Origin: UBA4416 sp036676295
GTDB lineage: Bacteria; Bacteroidota; Bacteroidia; B-17B0; Aurantibacillaceae
DNA length: 64,000 nt
Direction: 5' to 3'
NCBI GenBank assembly: GCA_036676295.1
Contig: JAKFDE010000027.1
Coordinates: 338,955 to 402,954 of the forward strand
Part shown: positions 34,611 through 42,808 of the stretch, piece after piece
How positions within the stretch are numbered: position 1 is the stretch's first letter
How the letters are laid out: each line of letters starts with the position of its first letter
Notes under the pieces: generated by a model
Told to the model about the DNA's origin: nothing
What the model saw: only the letters and a program-made list of their open reading frames with translations
Database searches by the model: none
Translations under genes and position numbers: made by a program

Positions 34611-36314
34611 TACAGACGCCTTGATCTCTTCAACGATCAATTGAATGGACGTATTGCCACGGAATTCGTTCACTTTAATTTTATAAACGATATCAACCGG
34701 AATATTGCGTTGAAAGAAGTTTAAATAATCGCCTTTATTAAAAGCAATGGCTTCTATTTTGGTTAATTGTGTATTGGGTTGGTATACTTCAAATTTCAAA
34801 TGGTTATTGCCTACTACTTTAGCATAACCTGTATCTAACACGCCACGGCTACAAAACACGGGCGTCATATTATGTGGGCCATGTGGTGCAAACTGGCTTA
34901 AGATGCGCACTAATTTATCGTTGATGCTATCTAACGTAATTTCCTGATCAACCTCAACCACGGGAAATAACATGTCTTCCGTAATAGTTCCTGCTACTTG
35001 TTTTTCAAAGGCATCAATAAACGCATCCAGGTTTTCTAATTTCAAAGATAAACCAGCTGCAAATTTATGGCCGCCAAACTGCTCTAATAAATGGCTGCAA
35101 CTTTCAATAGCAGAGTACACATCAAAATCTTTCACACTACGAGCCGAACCCGTTGCCATACCATTAGATTCTGTCAAAATAATAGTTGGCTTATAGTATT
35201 TTTCAATTAAGCGCGAAGCCACAATTCCTACAACGCCTTTATGCCAATTGGCATTATACAATACAGTAGAACGTTTAAATGGTGTGATAGGATCTGCTTC
35301 TAAAGTCATTAAGGCTTCGTCGGTAATTCCCACATCCAAATCGCGACGTAACAAATTTGTATCGTTTATTTTTTTAGAGAACTCTGTAGCATCAATGGTT
35401 TCACTAATTAATAATTCAACTGCTTTGGAACCGTGCTCTATCCTACCCGCAGCATTAATACGTGGAGCGATCACAAATACTAAAGTTGTAATATCTAATT
35501 CCCTATCGGCTTTGCCAAGTGTTAACAAAGCTTTTAAACCAGGGCAAGGATTGGTGTTTAATTTTTTTAAACCATAATGTGCCAGCACACGATTCTCACC
35601 GGTAATAGGAACAATATCAGCCGCAATACTTGTAACCACTAAATCTAAGTATTCATAAGCCGTTGCCACATCGTATCCATTTTGAATACAAAAAGCCTGA
35701 GCTAATTTAAAACCAATACCACAACCGGCTAATTCTTTAAAGGGATAATTGCAATCTTTTTGTTTAGGATCCAAGACTGCTACAGCATTAGGAATTTCAT
35801 CTCCCGGTAAATGGTGATCGCAAATAATAAAATCAATGTTTTTAGAATTGGCGTAATCAATTTTATCGTTGGCTTTGATACCACAATCTAATGCTATAAT
35901 TAAAGAGTAATTATTTTCAGCCGCGTAATCAATGCTTTTTAAAGAGATACCATAACCTTCGATGTAACGATCAGGAATGTAATATCTGATCTGAGCAATA
36001 TGATGTTTAAAAAAACTATACACTAACGCAACCGCTGTGGTCCCGTCTACATCATAATCGCCAAAGATCAATACCTTTTCGTTATTGGCAATGGCTTTAT
36101 CAATACGTTCAATCGCTGCCGACATTCCTTTCATTAAAAAAGGATCGTGCAGCATATCTAATGTTGGGCGAAAAAATGTTTTGGCTTCTTCGAAGGTGGT
36201 GATGCCGCGTAATACGAGCAACTTAGCAATTACCTCATCAACTCCTAAAGATTGCTGTAAAGAAGAAACTACTTCAGGGTTAGTGATTTGATGTATGTTC
36301 CATTTCTTCTCCAC
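34608..36314 (-). CDS. recJ: Single-stranded-DNA-specific exonuclease RecJ
   Basis: 5'-3' exonuclease on single-stranded DNA in recombination and repair. Seen: the DHH-family motifs FGDYDVDGTTAVAL (D86, D88, D90), ALDCGIKAND, CDHHLPGDEIP (D166-H167-H168), the GRIEHGSKAVELL segment, DHHA1-type GHKFAAGLSLKLE, and a C-terminal OB-like region. The 568-aa length is normal. Start at the ATG 36314. It lies between the orphan gene and the GIY-YIG element, and its stop is inside a hairpin repeat. Cytoplasmic. Confidence 0.95.
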   Translation of the reverse strand: MEKKWNIHQITNPEVVSSLQQSLGVDEVIAKLLVLRGITTFEEAKTFFRPTLDMLHDPFLMKGMSAAIERIDKAIANNEKVLIFGDYDVDGTTAVALVYSFFKHHIAQIRYYIPDRYIEGYGISLKSIDYAAENNYSLIIALDCGIKANDKIDYANSKNIDFIICDHHLPGDEIPNAVAVLDPKQKDCNYPFKELAGCGIGFKLAQAFCIQNGYDVATAYEYLDLVVTSIAADIVPITGENRVLAHYGLKKLNTNPCPGLKALLTLGKADRELDITTLVFVIAPRINAAGRIEHGSKAVELLISETIDATEFSKKINDTNLLRRDLDVGITDEALMTLEADPITPFKRSTVLYNANWHKGVVGIVASRLIEKYYKPTIILTESNGMATGSARSVKDFDVYSAIESCSHLLEQFGGHKFAAGLSLKLENLDAFIDAFEKQVAGTITEDMLFPVVEVDQEITLDSINDKLVRILSQFAPHGPHNMTPVFCSRGVLDTGYAKVVGNNHLKFEVYQPNTQLTKIEAIAFNKGDYLNFFQRNIPVDIVYKIKVNEFRGNTSIQLIVEEIKASV

Positions 36315-36358
36315 AAAAATATTTTATTGTATAAATTTAAATATTATTAATTGAGTTC

Positions 36359-36382
36359 TGTCACTTCGAGCGAAGTCGAGAA
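36359..36382. repeat. Left inverted repeat of the GIY-YIG element
   Basis: A 24-base arm beginning TGTCACTTCGAGCGAAGT and ending CGAGAA, itself containing the palindrome ACTTCG-AG-CGAAGT. It matches the reverse complement of 36718-36741 with one mismatch. The stop codon of the GIY-YIG frame is within it. Confidence 0.85.
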
Positions 36383-36744
36383 GGGTTCTCATGCGATGTT
36401 TCGTTTTTGCATTTCGATTCTTCTACCAACTTCTTCCAATCAGAGTTTATCAAAGCGTCTTTCTTTTTTGAACTCCACTTCTTAATTCTTGTTTCCCATT
36501 CTATTGCTAAATTATAATTTGTGAATAATTCACAATAAGCAAGCTGAACGGGTCTTCTACTAAACGTGTAGGATTCTTCATCAATCCCTTCATTATGTTG
36601 AATAAGTCTTTTTTCAATATTATTAGTTACACCCGTATAATATGTACCATCATTACATTTTAAAATATAAACATATAAATACTTTATTATGGCCAATTTT
36701 AAAATCTTATTTTTCGGTTCTCGACTTCGCTCGAACTGACACAA
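36361..36744 (-). CDS. GIY-YIG nuclease family protein enclosed by inverted repeats
   Basis: Single-domain endonuclease-like protein. From about residue 21: YVYILKCNDGTYYTGVTNN (the GIY and YIG strands), EKRLIQHN with the catalytic Arg, and the catalytic Glu in AIEWETRIKKWS. This is the small stand-alone subtype often found in Bacteroidota. The only ATG (36744) is at the edge of the right 24-bp inverted repeat, so the first about 10 residues (MCQFERSREP) are repeat-encoded. A TTG at 36696 just before the domain is an alternative start. The last residues and the stop codon come from the left repeat. This makes the gene plus repeats a 383-bp unit that looks like a small mobile or repeat-associated element. 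Confidence 0.88.
   Translation of the reverse strand: MCQFERSREPKNKILKLAIIKYLYVYILKCNDGTYYTGVTNNIEKRLIQHNEGIDEESYTFSRRPVQLAYCELFTNYNLAIEWETRIKKWSSKKKDALINSDWKKLVEESKCKNETSHENPSRLRSK
36718..36741. repeat. Right inverted repeat of the GIY-YIG element
   Basis: TTCTCGACTTCGCTCGAA followed by CTGACA, the reverse complement of the left arm with one mismatch. It covers the first codons of the ATG-started GIY-YIG frame. Confidence 0.85.
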
Positions 36745-36787
36745 AGTCTACTTTGAGATAATCAGAAAACTTTAAATTGATAAAGAA

Positions 36788-37501
36788 TTACGCAATGTTA
36801 TGATAAACGGTCATGATATCATCATCATCTTCCATTTTATCGATCATTTTTTTGAATTCAATTTCTTCTTCTTCCGTTAATTCTTTAGTTGTTGTTGGAA
36901 TAAAGGTTTTGATCGTTTCTTTAACAGTATATTTTTTCTCTTCCAAACCGGCTTGCATTGAACCAAAATCGGTGAAAGCTACTTGTACGATCAATTCATT
37001 ATTTTCCTTATCCCATGTTAATTCCTCAGCACCGTAATCAATCAGGTCTAATTCCACATCATCAGGGTTTAAACCGGTAGAATCTACCTTAAATAAACCT
37101 TTGCGTTCAAACATAAAACTTACAGACCCTGTAGTTCCTAAAGAACCGTTAGCACGACTAAAATACACACGTAAATTAGCTACTGTTCTGGTTGGGTTAT
37201 CTGTTGCACACTCTACTAAAACCGGAACGCCATAAGGCCCGTATCCTTCATAGATGATCTCATCAAAACTTGAAGAATCTTTTTCAGAAGCGCGTTTAAT
37301 AGCACTTTCTACATTGGTTTTAGGCATGTTTACTGCCTTGGCATTGGCAATACAGGCTCTTAATTTCGGGTTTAACTCCGGGTGTGGACCACCTTGCTTA
37401 ACAGCCATTACAATTTCACGTCCTATTTTAGTAAACTGCTTCGCCATTTTGGCGTAGCGCTTAAACATGGTTGCTTTGCGGGTTTCAAAAATACGTCCCA
37501 T
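36788..37501 (-). CDS. yebC: YebC/PmpR-family protein (TACO1-like)
   Basis: Family known as transcriptional regulators and, more recently, as ribosome-associated factors that relieve stalling. Seen: the N-terminal basic region MGRIFETRKATMFKRYAKMA, GREIVMAVKQGGPHPELNP, the NMPKTNVESAIKRA helix, YEGYGPYGVPVLVECATDN, and GSVSFMFERKG before the C-terminal acidic domain. The 237-aa length is normal for Bacteroidota. It is divergent from the small gene at 37594 with -7 elements on both strands between them. Which of the two roles it plays here cannot be seen. Confidence 0.93.
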   Translation of the reverse strand: MGRIFETRKATMFKRYAKMAKQFTKIGREIVMAVKQGGPHPELNPKLRACIANAKAVNMPKTNVESAIKRASEKDSSSFDEIIYEGYGPYGVPVLVECATDNPTRTVANLRVYFSRANGSLGTTGSVSFMFERKGLFKVDSTGLNPDDVELDLIDYGAEELTWDKENNELIVQVAFTDFGSMQAGLEEKKYTVKETIKTFIPTTTKELTEEEEIEFKKMIDKMEDDDDIMTVYHNIA

Positions 37502-37534
37502 AATTGGTTATTCTTAATTTTTTCTAATTTTCGA

Positions 37535-37542
37535 CAAATTTA
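37535..37542 (-). promoter_or_regulatory. -7-like element of yebC
   Basis: TAAATTTG on the minus strand, a full match to TAnnTTTG, 34 bases upstream of the yebC ATG. No clear -33 element. Confidence 0.4.
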
Positions 37543-37565
37543 AGGCAATTTACGAAATGCTTACC

Positions 37566-37573
37566 TACATTTG
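37566..37573 (+). promoter_or_regulatory. -7-like element of the 37594 gene
   Basis: TACATTTG on the plus strand, a full match to TAnnTTTG, 20 bases upstream of the ATG. Confidence 0.45.
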
Positions 37574-37593
37574 TAATAAATTAATCCAACAAA

Positions 37594-37908
37594 ATGCCCG
37601 GTTTACAAACATTAGAAACTTTTCAGGTTCACATCAAATTACCGGATGTTTTTACCAAACGCTTTGCGTCGTTAATACCGGCACAGCGCGACCGTGTAAA
37701 CCAATTAATGGATGCCCGAGTGATCCTGAATTATGCGTTGGATATGGAACGTGCCAATTTATGGGTAACCATGCAAGCCAAAAACCAAACGGAGATCATG
37801 GATGTGTTATCTACCTTTCCTATCATTAAAGATGTGAAAGTAGAGATCTTTGAATTAGCCTTTTTCGACTCAGCCCCAATGGGTTTACCGGAGTTGATCA
37901 TGAATTAA
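37594..37908 (+). CDS. Muconolactone-isomerase-like small protein, 104 aa
   Basis: A single ferredoxin-like alpha/beta domain. Pattern ETFQVHIKLP...FASLIPAQRDRVNQLMDARVILNYALD...NLWVTMQAKNQTEIMDVLSTFP resembles muconolactone isomerase/YciI-like dimeric barrels, where the IPxxR-like helix and the late W strand are shared. It is not part of an aromatic-degradation cluster, so the enzymatic role is open. It is divergent from yebC and convergent with the MBL-fold gene (3-bp gap). The frame is intact and has good codon use. Confidence 0.7.
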   Translation: MPGLQTLETFQVHIKLPDVFTKRFASLIPAQRDRVNQLMDARVILNYALDMERANLWVTMQAKNQTEIMDVLSTFPIIKDVKVEIFELAFFDSAPMGLPELIMN

Positions 37909-37911
37909 TTT

Positions 37912-38751
37912 TTATAACCCAATCAAATCAAATTTATTTTCTAAGCGAATCCCTTTTTCGGTTTGAGCCACAGTGCCACATTCAATGATTGGATCATGTT
38001 CAAAAAACAAAGTCCATTTTTGTTCTGCTGCTAATTTTAAAATGTATTCTTTTTCCTGCAACGTATTTAATGGACGCATGTCATAACCCATCACATAAGG
38101 AATTGGAATATGTCCTGCCGAAGGGATCAGATCGGCTAAAAATGCAACCGTTGTTCCTTTGTATTTTAATAAAGGTAACATCATCGCCTCAGTATGGCCA
38201 AACACTTCATGGATAGCAAAGCCAGGAATTAATTCCTGCGAAGCATCAATAAAATTCAATTGTCCGCTTTCCTGAATCGGCATAATGTTCTCTTTTAAGA
38301 AACTGGCTTTTTCGCGAGCATTAGGGTGAATAGCCCATTCCCAGTGTTTTTTATGACTCCAGTATTTAGCATTTTTAAAAGCAGGCGTTAATTTCGTTCT
38401 GTCAGCATTGTATTCAATACTGCCACCGCAATGATCGAAATGTAAATGCGTTAAAAACACATCGGTAATATCATCTCTATGAAAACCATGTTTGGCTAAG
38501 GACTTATCCAAGGTATCGTTTCCATGCAAATAGTAATAACCAAAGAATTTATCATCTTGTTTATTCCCCATCCCATTATCAATCAAGATTAAACGGTTAC
38601 CTTCTTGTACTAACAAACAACGCATAGCCCAGCTACACATGTTATTATCGTCGGCAGGATTTACTTTATTCCAGATCATTTTTGGAACTACGCCAAACAT
38701 AGCGCCTCCGTCTAATTTAAAATGTCCGGTATTGATGGTGTATAATTGCAT
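37912..38751 (-). CDS. MBL-fold metallo-hydrolase
   Basis: Metallo-beta-lactamase-fold hydrolase. Seen: the strand MQLYTINTGHFKLDGGAMFG, LILIDNGMG, the metal-binding HLHFDH followed by CGG, a later His in FGHTEAMML, and Asp in FLADLIPSAGHIP. The frame extends to 38796, but MQLYTIN at 38751 gives the family start. The GVVPKMIW...NPAD opening is that of a subgroup that includes some acyl-homoserine-lactone lactonases, but most members are uncharacterised, so substrate is left open. It is cytoplasmic (no signal peptide) and probably its own transcript. Confidence 0.88.
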   Translation of the reverse strand: MQLYTINTGHFKLDGGAMFGVVPKMIWNKVNPADDNNMCSWAMRCLLVQEGNRLILIDNGMGNKQDDKFFGYYYLHGNDTLDKSLAKHGFHRDDITDVFLTHLHFDHCGGSIEYNADRTKLTPAFKNAKYWSHKKHWEWAIHPNAREKASFLKENIMPIQESGQLNFIDASQELIPGFAIHEVFGHTEAMMLPLLKYKGTTVAFLADLIPSAGHIPIPYVMGYDMRPLNTLQEKEYILKLAAEQKWTLFFEHDPIIECGTVAQTEKGIRLENKFDLIGL

Positions 38752-38808
38752 GGTGTTTTTTATTTGTTTAAAAATAAGTATTTTCTTCGATAACATAAAT
38801 TCAAATTA

Positions 38809-38893
38809 TCCCCCTCTGGAGGGGGCAGGGGAGGATTCAACTCCATTATTAACCCTCCCCCTGCCCTACGGGCACCCCCTCAAAGAGGGGGAC
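38809..38893. repeat. Palindromic GC-rich intergenic repeat, about 85 bp
   Basis: Left part CCCCCTCTGGAGGGGGCAGG and right part CTGCCCTACGGGCACCCCCT to GAGGGGG are imperfect inverted copies around ATTCAACTCCATTATTAA. GC content is far above the surrounding DNA. This type of C/G-run palindrome is a frequent dispersed intergenic repeat in Bacteroidota genomes. No coding content. Confidence 0.65.
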
Positions 38894-38899
38894 AATTAA

Positions 38900-39805
38900 C
38901 TAATAAGCATTAAACTTCAATTTCCCTTCACTCAATTCCATATTTGGAAAGGGGATTTTGATAATGTTAATGCAGGAAAATACCGACTTTAAAAATTTAG
39001 ATCTGGTTTTAATGCGGGTTAAATCTACATCTAGAGAAAAATAATATTGTCGATAGCGATCAAAATCTTTTGTGTTCCCATTTTCATCCATTACAACTAT
39101 ATTATTGTAAAACGCCCCGATCATACCATTGCCTCCATAACCAAAAGCTACATTCAACCATTTTGGAAATTTGGTTTCCTTTTTCATGAACGTGGATGGA
39201 TTCACGCTCAACCAATACGTTTGTCCATTGTAATCTTTGAGTATTTCTTCCGAAAAAGATTTACCCAATAAATTTTGTCGGTATTCTGCGTACTGCGATT
39301 GCTTGAAAGAATATTTTAATTGAATGCGTTGTTCATCCCATAATGCTTTTTGCCCAATCGCTAATCCACTTCCAAGGGCATTTGTTGCCATGTCTCCCCA
39401 ACTAAATCCCCAGCCATCGCTGTAGCCATCCATCACTTCAATAGCACTCATATAAGCGAAGCCACTCATGCCACCAATCAGTACTTGTTTTTTTTTGTTA
39501 TAACCGGCCCAATCCATTGCGCCCATCATTAAACGAGCCGTTTGGTAAGTGGTAAATGTATGGCCATATTTATCCATCTGAAACCACTCTGCATTATCAT
39601 TAAAAGTGTGGAATTTAGAGGAGCTATATTGCTGGTACCATGCCTGATTTAAATACACCAAAGATGTAGAAGCTATACCCGCAGAAGAAATACCTAAAAG
39701 TACTTTACGTCTTTTCAAAACAGATAAAGAGTCTGAGCTATAGCTGATTTGGCTTAGTAGACACAGAATAATTATGAGATATCTTAATCGCAAATTAATT
39801 AGCAT
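38900..39805 (-). CDS. DUF2279-family (YfiM-like) outer-membrane-associated protein
   Basis: Signal-peptide-like start (MLINLRLRYLIIILCLLSQISYSS). The middle shows the DUF2279 pattern: LNQAWYQQYSSSKFHTFNDNAEW, then QMDKYGHTFTTYQTARL, and GWGFSWGDMATNALGSGL. Members are predicted envelope proteins of unknown function, typically about 300 aa in Bacteroidota. The frame runs up to 39820, but the Met at 39805 gives the better signal peptide and still overlaps the AddB-like gene by 11 bp, suggesting translational coupling. The C-terminal half alternates strands (VAFGYGGNGMIGAFYNN), fitting a partial barrel. Confidence 0.8.
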   Translation of the reverse strand: MLINLRLRYLIIILCLLSQISYSSDSLSVLKRRKVLLGISSAGIASTSLVYLNQAWYQQYSSSKFHTFNDNAEWFQMDKYGHTFTTYQTARLMMGAMDWAGYNKKKQVLIGGMSGFAYMSAIEVMDGYSDGWGFSWGDMATNALGSGLAIGQKALWDEQRIQLKYSFKQSQYAEYRQNLLGKSFSEEILKDYNGQTYWLSVNPSTFMKKETKFPKWLNVAFGYGGNGMIGAFYNNIVVMDENGNTKDFDRYRQYYFSLDVDLTRIKTRSKFLKSVFSCINIIKIPFPNMELSEGKLKFNAY

Positions 39806-42665
39806 TACAAATGGTGGCATAAGCGCAATATTCGCACTTATCTAAATCCTCTGTTTGGTTAAAATTAGTACTTGTAGAAATGATGTTTAAGATTTGTTGT
39901 TTCAAATGTTCTTCAAATTCCTGAATCAAGTCTTGAGTAAAACTCATTACTTCCGATTTTTTACCTTCGGTTGAAATAACACGAGGCGTTTCTTCAAACT
40001 TTCTGAAAGGGATAATGCAAGGTTGTAATTCTTCTGGCTTAGCAATATTGTTTTTCACGGCTAACCAGGCGTACATAAACAACTGCAACATTTTATTATA
40101 ATCGCTATTGGTAAACAGATCTTCAAAACCGGTGAACTTAAATTTATCAGATGTTTTAATAGACGATTTATAATCAATGATCCTAACCTTGTTACCTAAA
40201 CGATCTATTCGATCAACAGAACCTTTAATATAAATATCTGTGTCAATGCCGTTAATTGGAATGGTAACCGTAGCCATTAAATTTTTCTCTAAAGCCACCA
40301 AGCTTAACAATTCATTGGTCTTAGGGAATAGGTTCACCAATTTCAAATCACTCTTTAAAAGTTTGTTCACATATTCGTACAACACGGTTCGTTGTAGAAA
40401 ATTTTTTCCAAACTGGCTTTCGCTTTGTGTAAAATAATTTTGAAATATCCGGTTAACGGTTGCTTCTGTTTTTTGTTGACAGCTCTTAATATCTTCAGCT
40501 GACAATACTTTTCCTACAAATGGTGTATACAATAACTCCAAGGATTCATGCAAAATAGTTCCTTGTGTATTGGCTTCCGCGCTTTCTTCCACATCATCCG
40601 TTTCTTTAATACCGGCACCGTATCTGAAGAAAAACCTGAGAGCACAGTCTTTATAAGTAATTAAAGCAGAAGGACTCAATCCACTGTACTCATCATTAGT
40701 ACTCAGTTTTTTAATGATCGGTGCTAAATTTTTTTCCGTTTTACTAATGCTGATCTCAGAACGTTTACTGGCCGGTAAAGAATCTCCGCTCAGCATTCGT
40801 TCGGTGATCACATGTTCAGAATTGTATTTCTTTAACTCAAATTGTAATTGAGTAATGAAACGACTTCTTTCTCCGGAACCCAATACGCTATGTTCTGTGT
40901 TATAAGTCATCAACACATTTTGAGCTCTTTGTAATAAACGATAAAAGTGATAGGCATAGATCGCATCTTTATCTCCATACAAAGGCATGCCATGATAACG
41001 TTTCAAATCATTTGGAATAAATGAGTTCATTGATTTTCCTGAAGGTAATACTCCTTCGTTCACTCCTAATAAAATTATGTTCTCAAAATCAAGGGTACGT
41101 GTCTCTAACACTCCCATAATTTGCAAGCCTCTCAATGGCTCACCAATAAAGGGAACCGAAGCCGTGCCTATAATTTGTTTGTATAAACTTTTTAACGTCA
41201 ATAACGAATTCAAATACTCATGCGTTTGTATCAATGATTGTAAGCGATTGAAATATTTAGTAAATACATGTAAGTATTCTTTTTCTGTTGAGGACAATCG
41301 TAACGATTCTTCTTCCGAAGCATTAAACACTTCTACCAGTTTTGACATGGCAATGATCCCGACTCTTGAATCGGCCCACTTACCAAACAAATGCTGTATG
41401 TGTTGAAAATCTCCTTCAAATAATTCAGTTAAAACTTTTGTATTTATCCACACATAATTTTTATCAATTATTTTTTGGATAATGGATTGCAAATTAACGG
41501 AAGGATGAAACGACTGATAATATTTTTTAAATAAAGCATTTTGCAAGATCTTAAACAGATCGGAAAAATAATAACTCCCTGAAGAGCCTGTTTTTTGAAC
41601 TGATTGATGAAGGTTGATCAAATTATCGATCAGGTCATAAATAGGAGACAATCGCAAAGGGTACTCCATGGTAATATTCACATGCTCTACTTCCTGTGGC
41701 AATTGGTTCAAAATAGGGAACAGTAAACTTTCATCAGCCAACACAACTGCTGTTTTGCTTAATGATTTTCCTTGTTTGATCCATTCATGCAATTGATATG
41801 ACACAACCTGCGCCTGCCCTATTTGTTTTGGCACAGCCACCACATCAATATGCTTTGGAATATCTTTAAAATAAGTGCCAATCTGGGTTTTAGAATTTAA
41901 CCATTGGTTACTGAAATTTTTCCGAAGGAATAAACCCGCTTCATAACTCTCATTGTTCACGTAATACTCATCCGCATCCCAAATGATCTCCGCTTTTTTA
42001 TCCTTAATTAAATCAGAAAAAATAATCGTTTCAGCTTTGTTCAAAGCATTAAATCCGGCGAAAATTAGTTTAGAAAACTGATGAATGTATGGTGAGCTCT
42101 TATATTGTTCAACCGCTTTACGATACATCAATCCTTGATAAGCCTGACGTTTTTCTAACAATACTTTAGAAAACTCCTCATAGATGGTTCCCATCTGAAA
42201 CATAAAATTGCAATAGTCTTCCTGAGTAGAGGTAAGCTTTTCTTCGCTTAACGACCAGTTCTCTATTTCCTTAATTTCTTTCAGATTTTGATAAAGCGAT
42301 TTTGTATCAACTAAATAACGATCAGCCTCATTAAAATCCTGCAACATTAAATTTCCCCATTTGGCAAAGGCATCAAAGGGTTCTGCTTTTTCTTTTAATA
42401 CTTTGGTATAAGCCACGTACAGATCGCAGATCAGATCAATACTATCAGCTTGTTGCAAACCGGATAACTCCGCTACCAGATCCTCGGCCGAAATAATTGT
42501 AGGTAACCAGATCGTTTTATTAAAGGCTTTGGCTAAATGTTGTTTTAAATACAATGCCCCTCGTTTGTTTGGTAATACAATGCATAATTTAGCCGTATCA
42601 TGTTCATGATGCTGAAAAATATATTGAGCAAGGTATTGTAGAAAAGGAGTCATTGATTTAGACAA
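39795..42665 (-). CDS. AddB-like PD-(D/E)XK nuclease with iron-sulfur cluster ligands
   Basis: Large DNA-repair subunit. The N-terminal about 500 residues form a degenerate superfamily-I helicase-like region that opens with CIVLPNKRGALYLKQHL instead of a Walker A loop, so it should not bind ATP there. The C-terminal nuclease has a first Cys in ITYKDCALRFFFRYG, the catalytic acids in SVDRIDRLG and RIIDYKSS, a QLFMYAW-type motif (LQLFMYAWLAV), and the remaining cluster ligands C-x2-C-x5-C in KCEYCAYATIC. This is the AddB arrangement. An AddA/RecB-like partner, normally adjacent, is not encoded in this window. It overlaps the DUF2279 gene. Confidence 0.85.
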   Translation of the reverse strand: MSKSMTPFLQYLAQYIFQHHEHDTAKLCIVLPNKRGALYLKQHLAKAFNKTIWLPTIISAEDLVAELSGLQQADSIDLICDLYVAYTKVLKEKAEPFDAFAKWGNLMLQDFNEADRYLVDTKSLYQNLKEIKEIENWSLSEEKLTSTQEDYCNFMFQMGTIYEEFSKVLLEKRQAYQGLMYRKAVEQYKSSPYIHQFSKLIFAGFNALNKAETIIFSDLIKDKKAEIIWDADEYYVNNESYEAGLFLRKNFSNQWLNSKTQIGTYFKDIPKHIDVVAVPKQIGQAQVVSYQLHEWIKQGKSLSKTAVVLADESLLFPILNQLPQEVEHVNITMEYPLRLSPIYDLIDNLINLHQSVQKTGSSGSYYFSDLFKILQNALFKKYYQSFHPSVNLQSIIQKIIDKNYVWINTKVLTELFEGDFQHIQHLFGKWADSRVGIIAMSKLVEVFNASEEESLRLSSTEKEYLHVFTKYFNRLQSLIQTHEYLNSLLTLKSLYKQIIGTASVPFIGEPLRGLQIMGVLETRTLDFENIILLGVNEGVLPSGKSMNSFIPNDLKRYHGMPLYGDKDAIYAYHFYRLLQRAQNVLMTYNTEHSVLGSGERSRFITQLQFELKKYNSEHVITERMLSGDSLPASKRSEISISKTEKNLAPIIKKLSTNDEYSGLSPSALITYKDCALRFFFRYGAGIKETDDVEESAEANTQGTILHESLELLYTPFVGKVLSAEDIKSCQQKTEATVNRIFQNYFTQSESQFGKNFLQRTVLYEYVNKLLKSDLKLVNLFPKTNELLSLVALEKNLMATVTIPINGIDTDIYIKGSVDRIDRLGNKVRIIDYKSSIKTSDKFKFTGFEDLFTNSDYNKMLQLFMYAWLAVKNNIAKPEELQPCIIPFRKFEETPRVISTEGKKSEVMSFTQDLIQEFEEHLKQQILNIISTSTNFNQTEDLDKCEYCAYATICNAN

Positions 42666-42808
42666 GAAAAATACTAAAAAAGCCTTTATATTGCTAATAT
42701 TCTGCGGTTCAGATTATTTCTTTACCATTTACCACAAATATTCCCCGTTTTTGTATTTGACTGATTTAGGGGTGATTATTTTAATTAAATTTACCTTGAT
42801 AATTTTTT

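Noticed and set aside
34972..35577. Plus-strand frames opposite recJ
   Set aside because: recJ is unmistakable on the minus strand; the opposite frames lack domains.
37912..38751. MBL-fold protein as a quorum-quenching lactonase
   Set aside because: Only the general HxHxDH fold motif and subgroup opening are shared; no evidence for the substrate.
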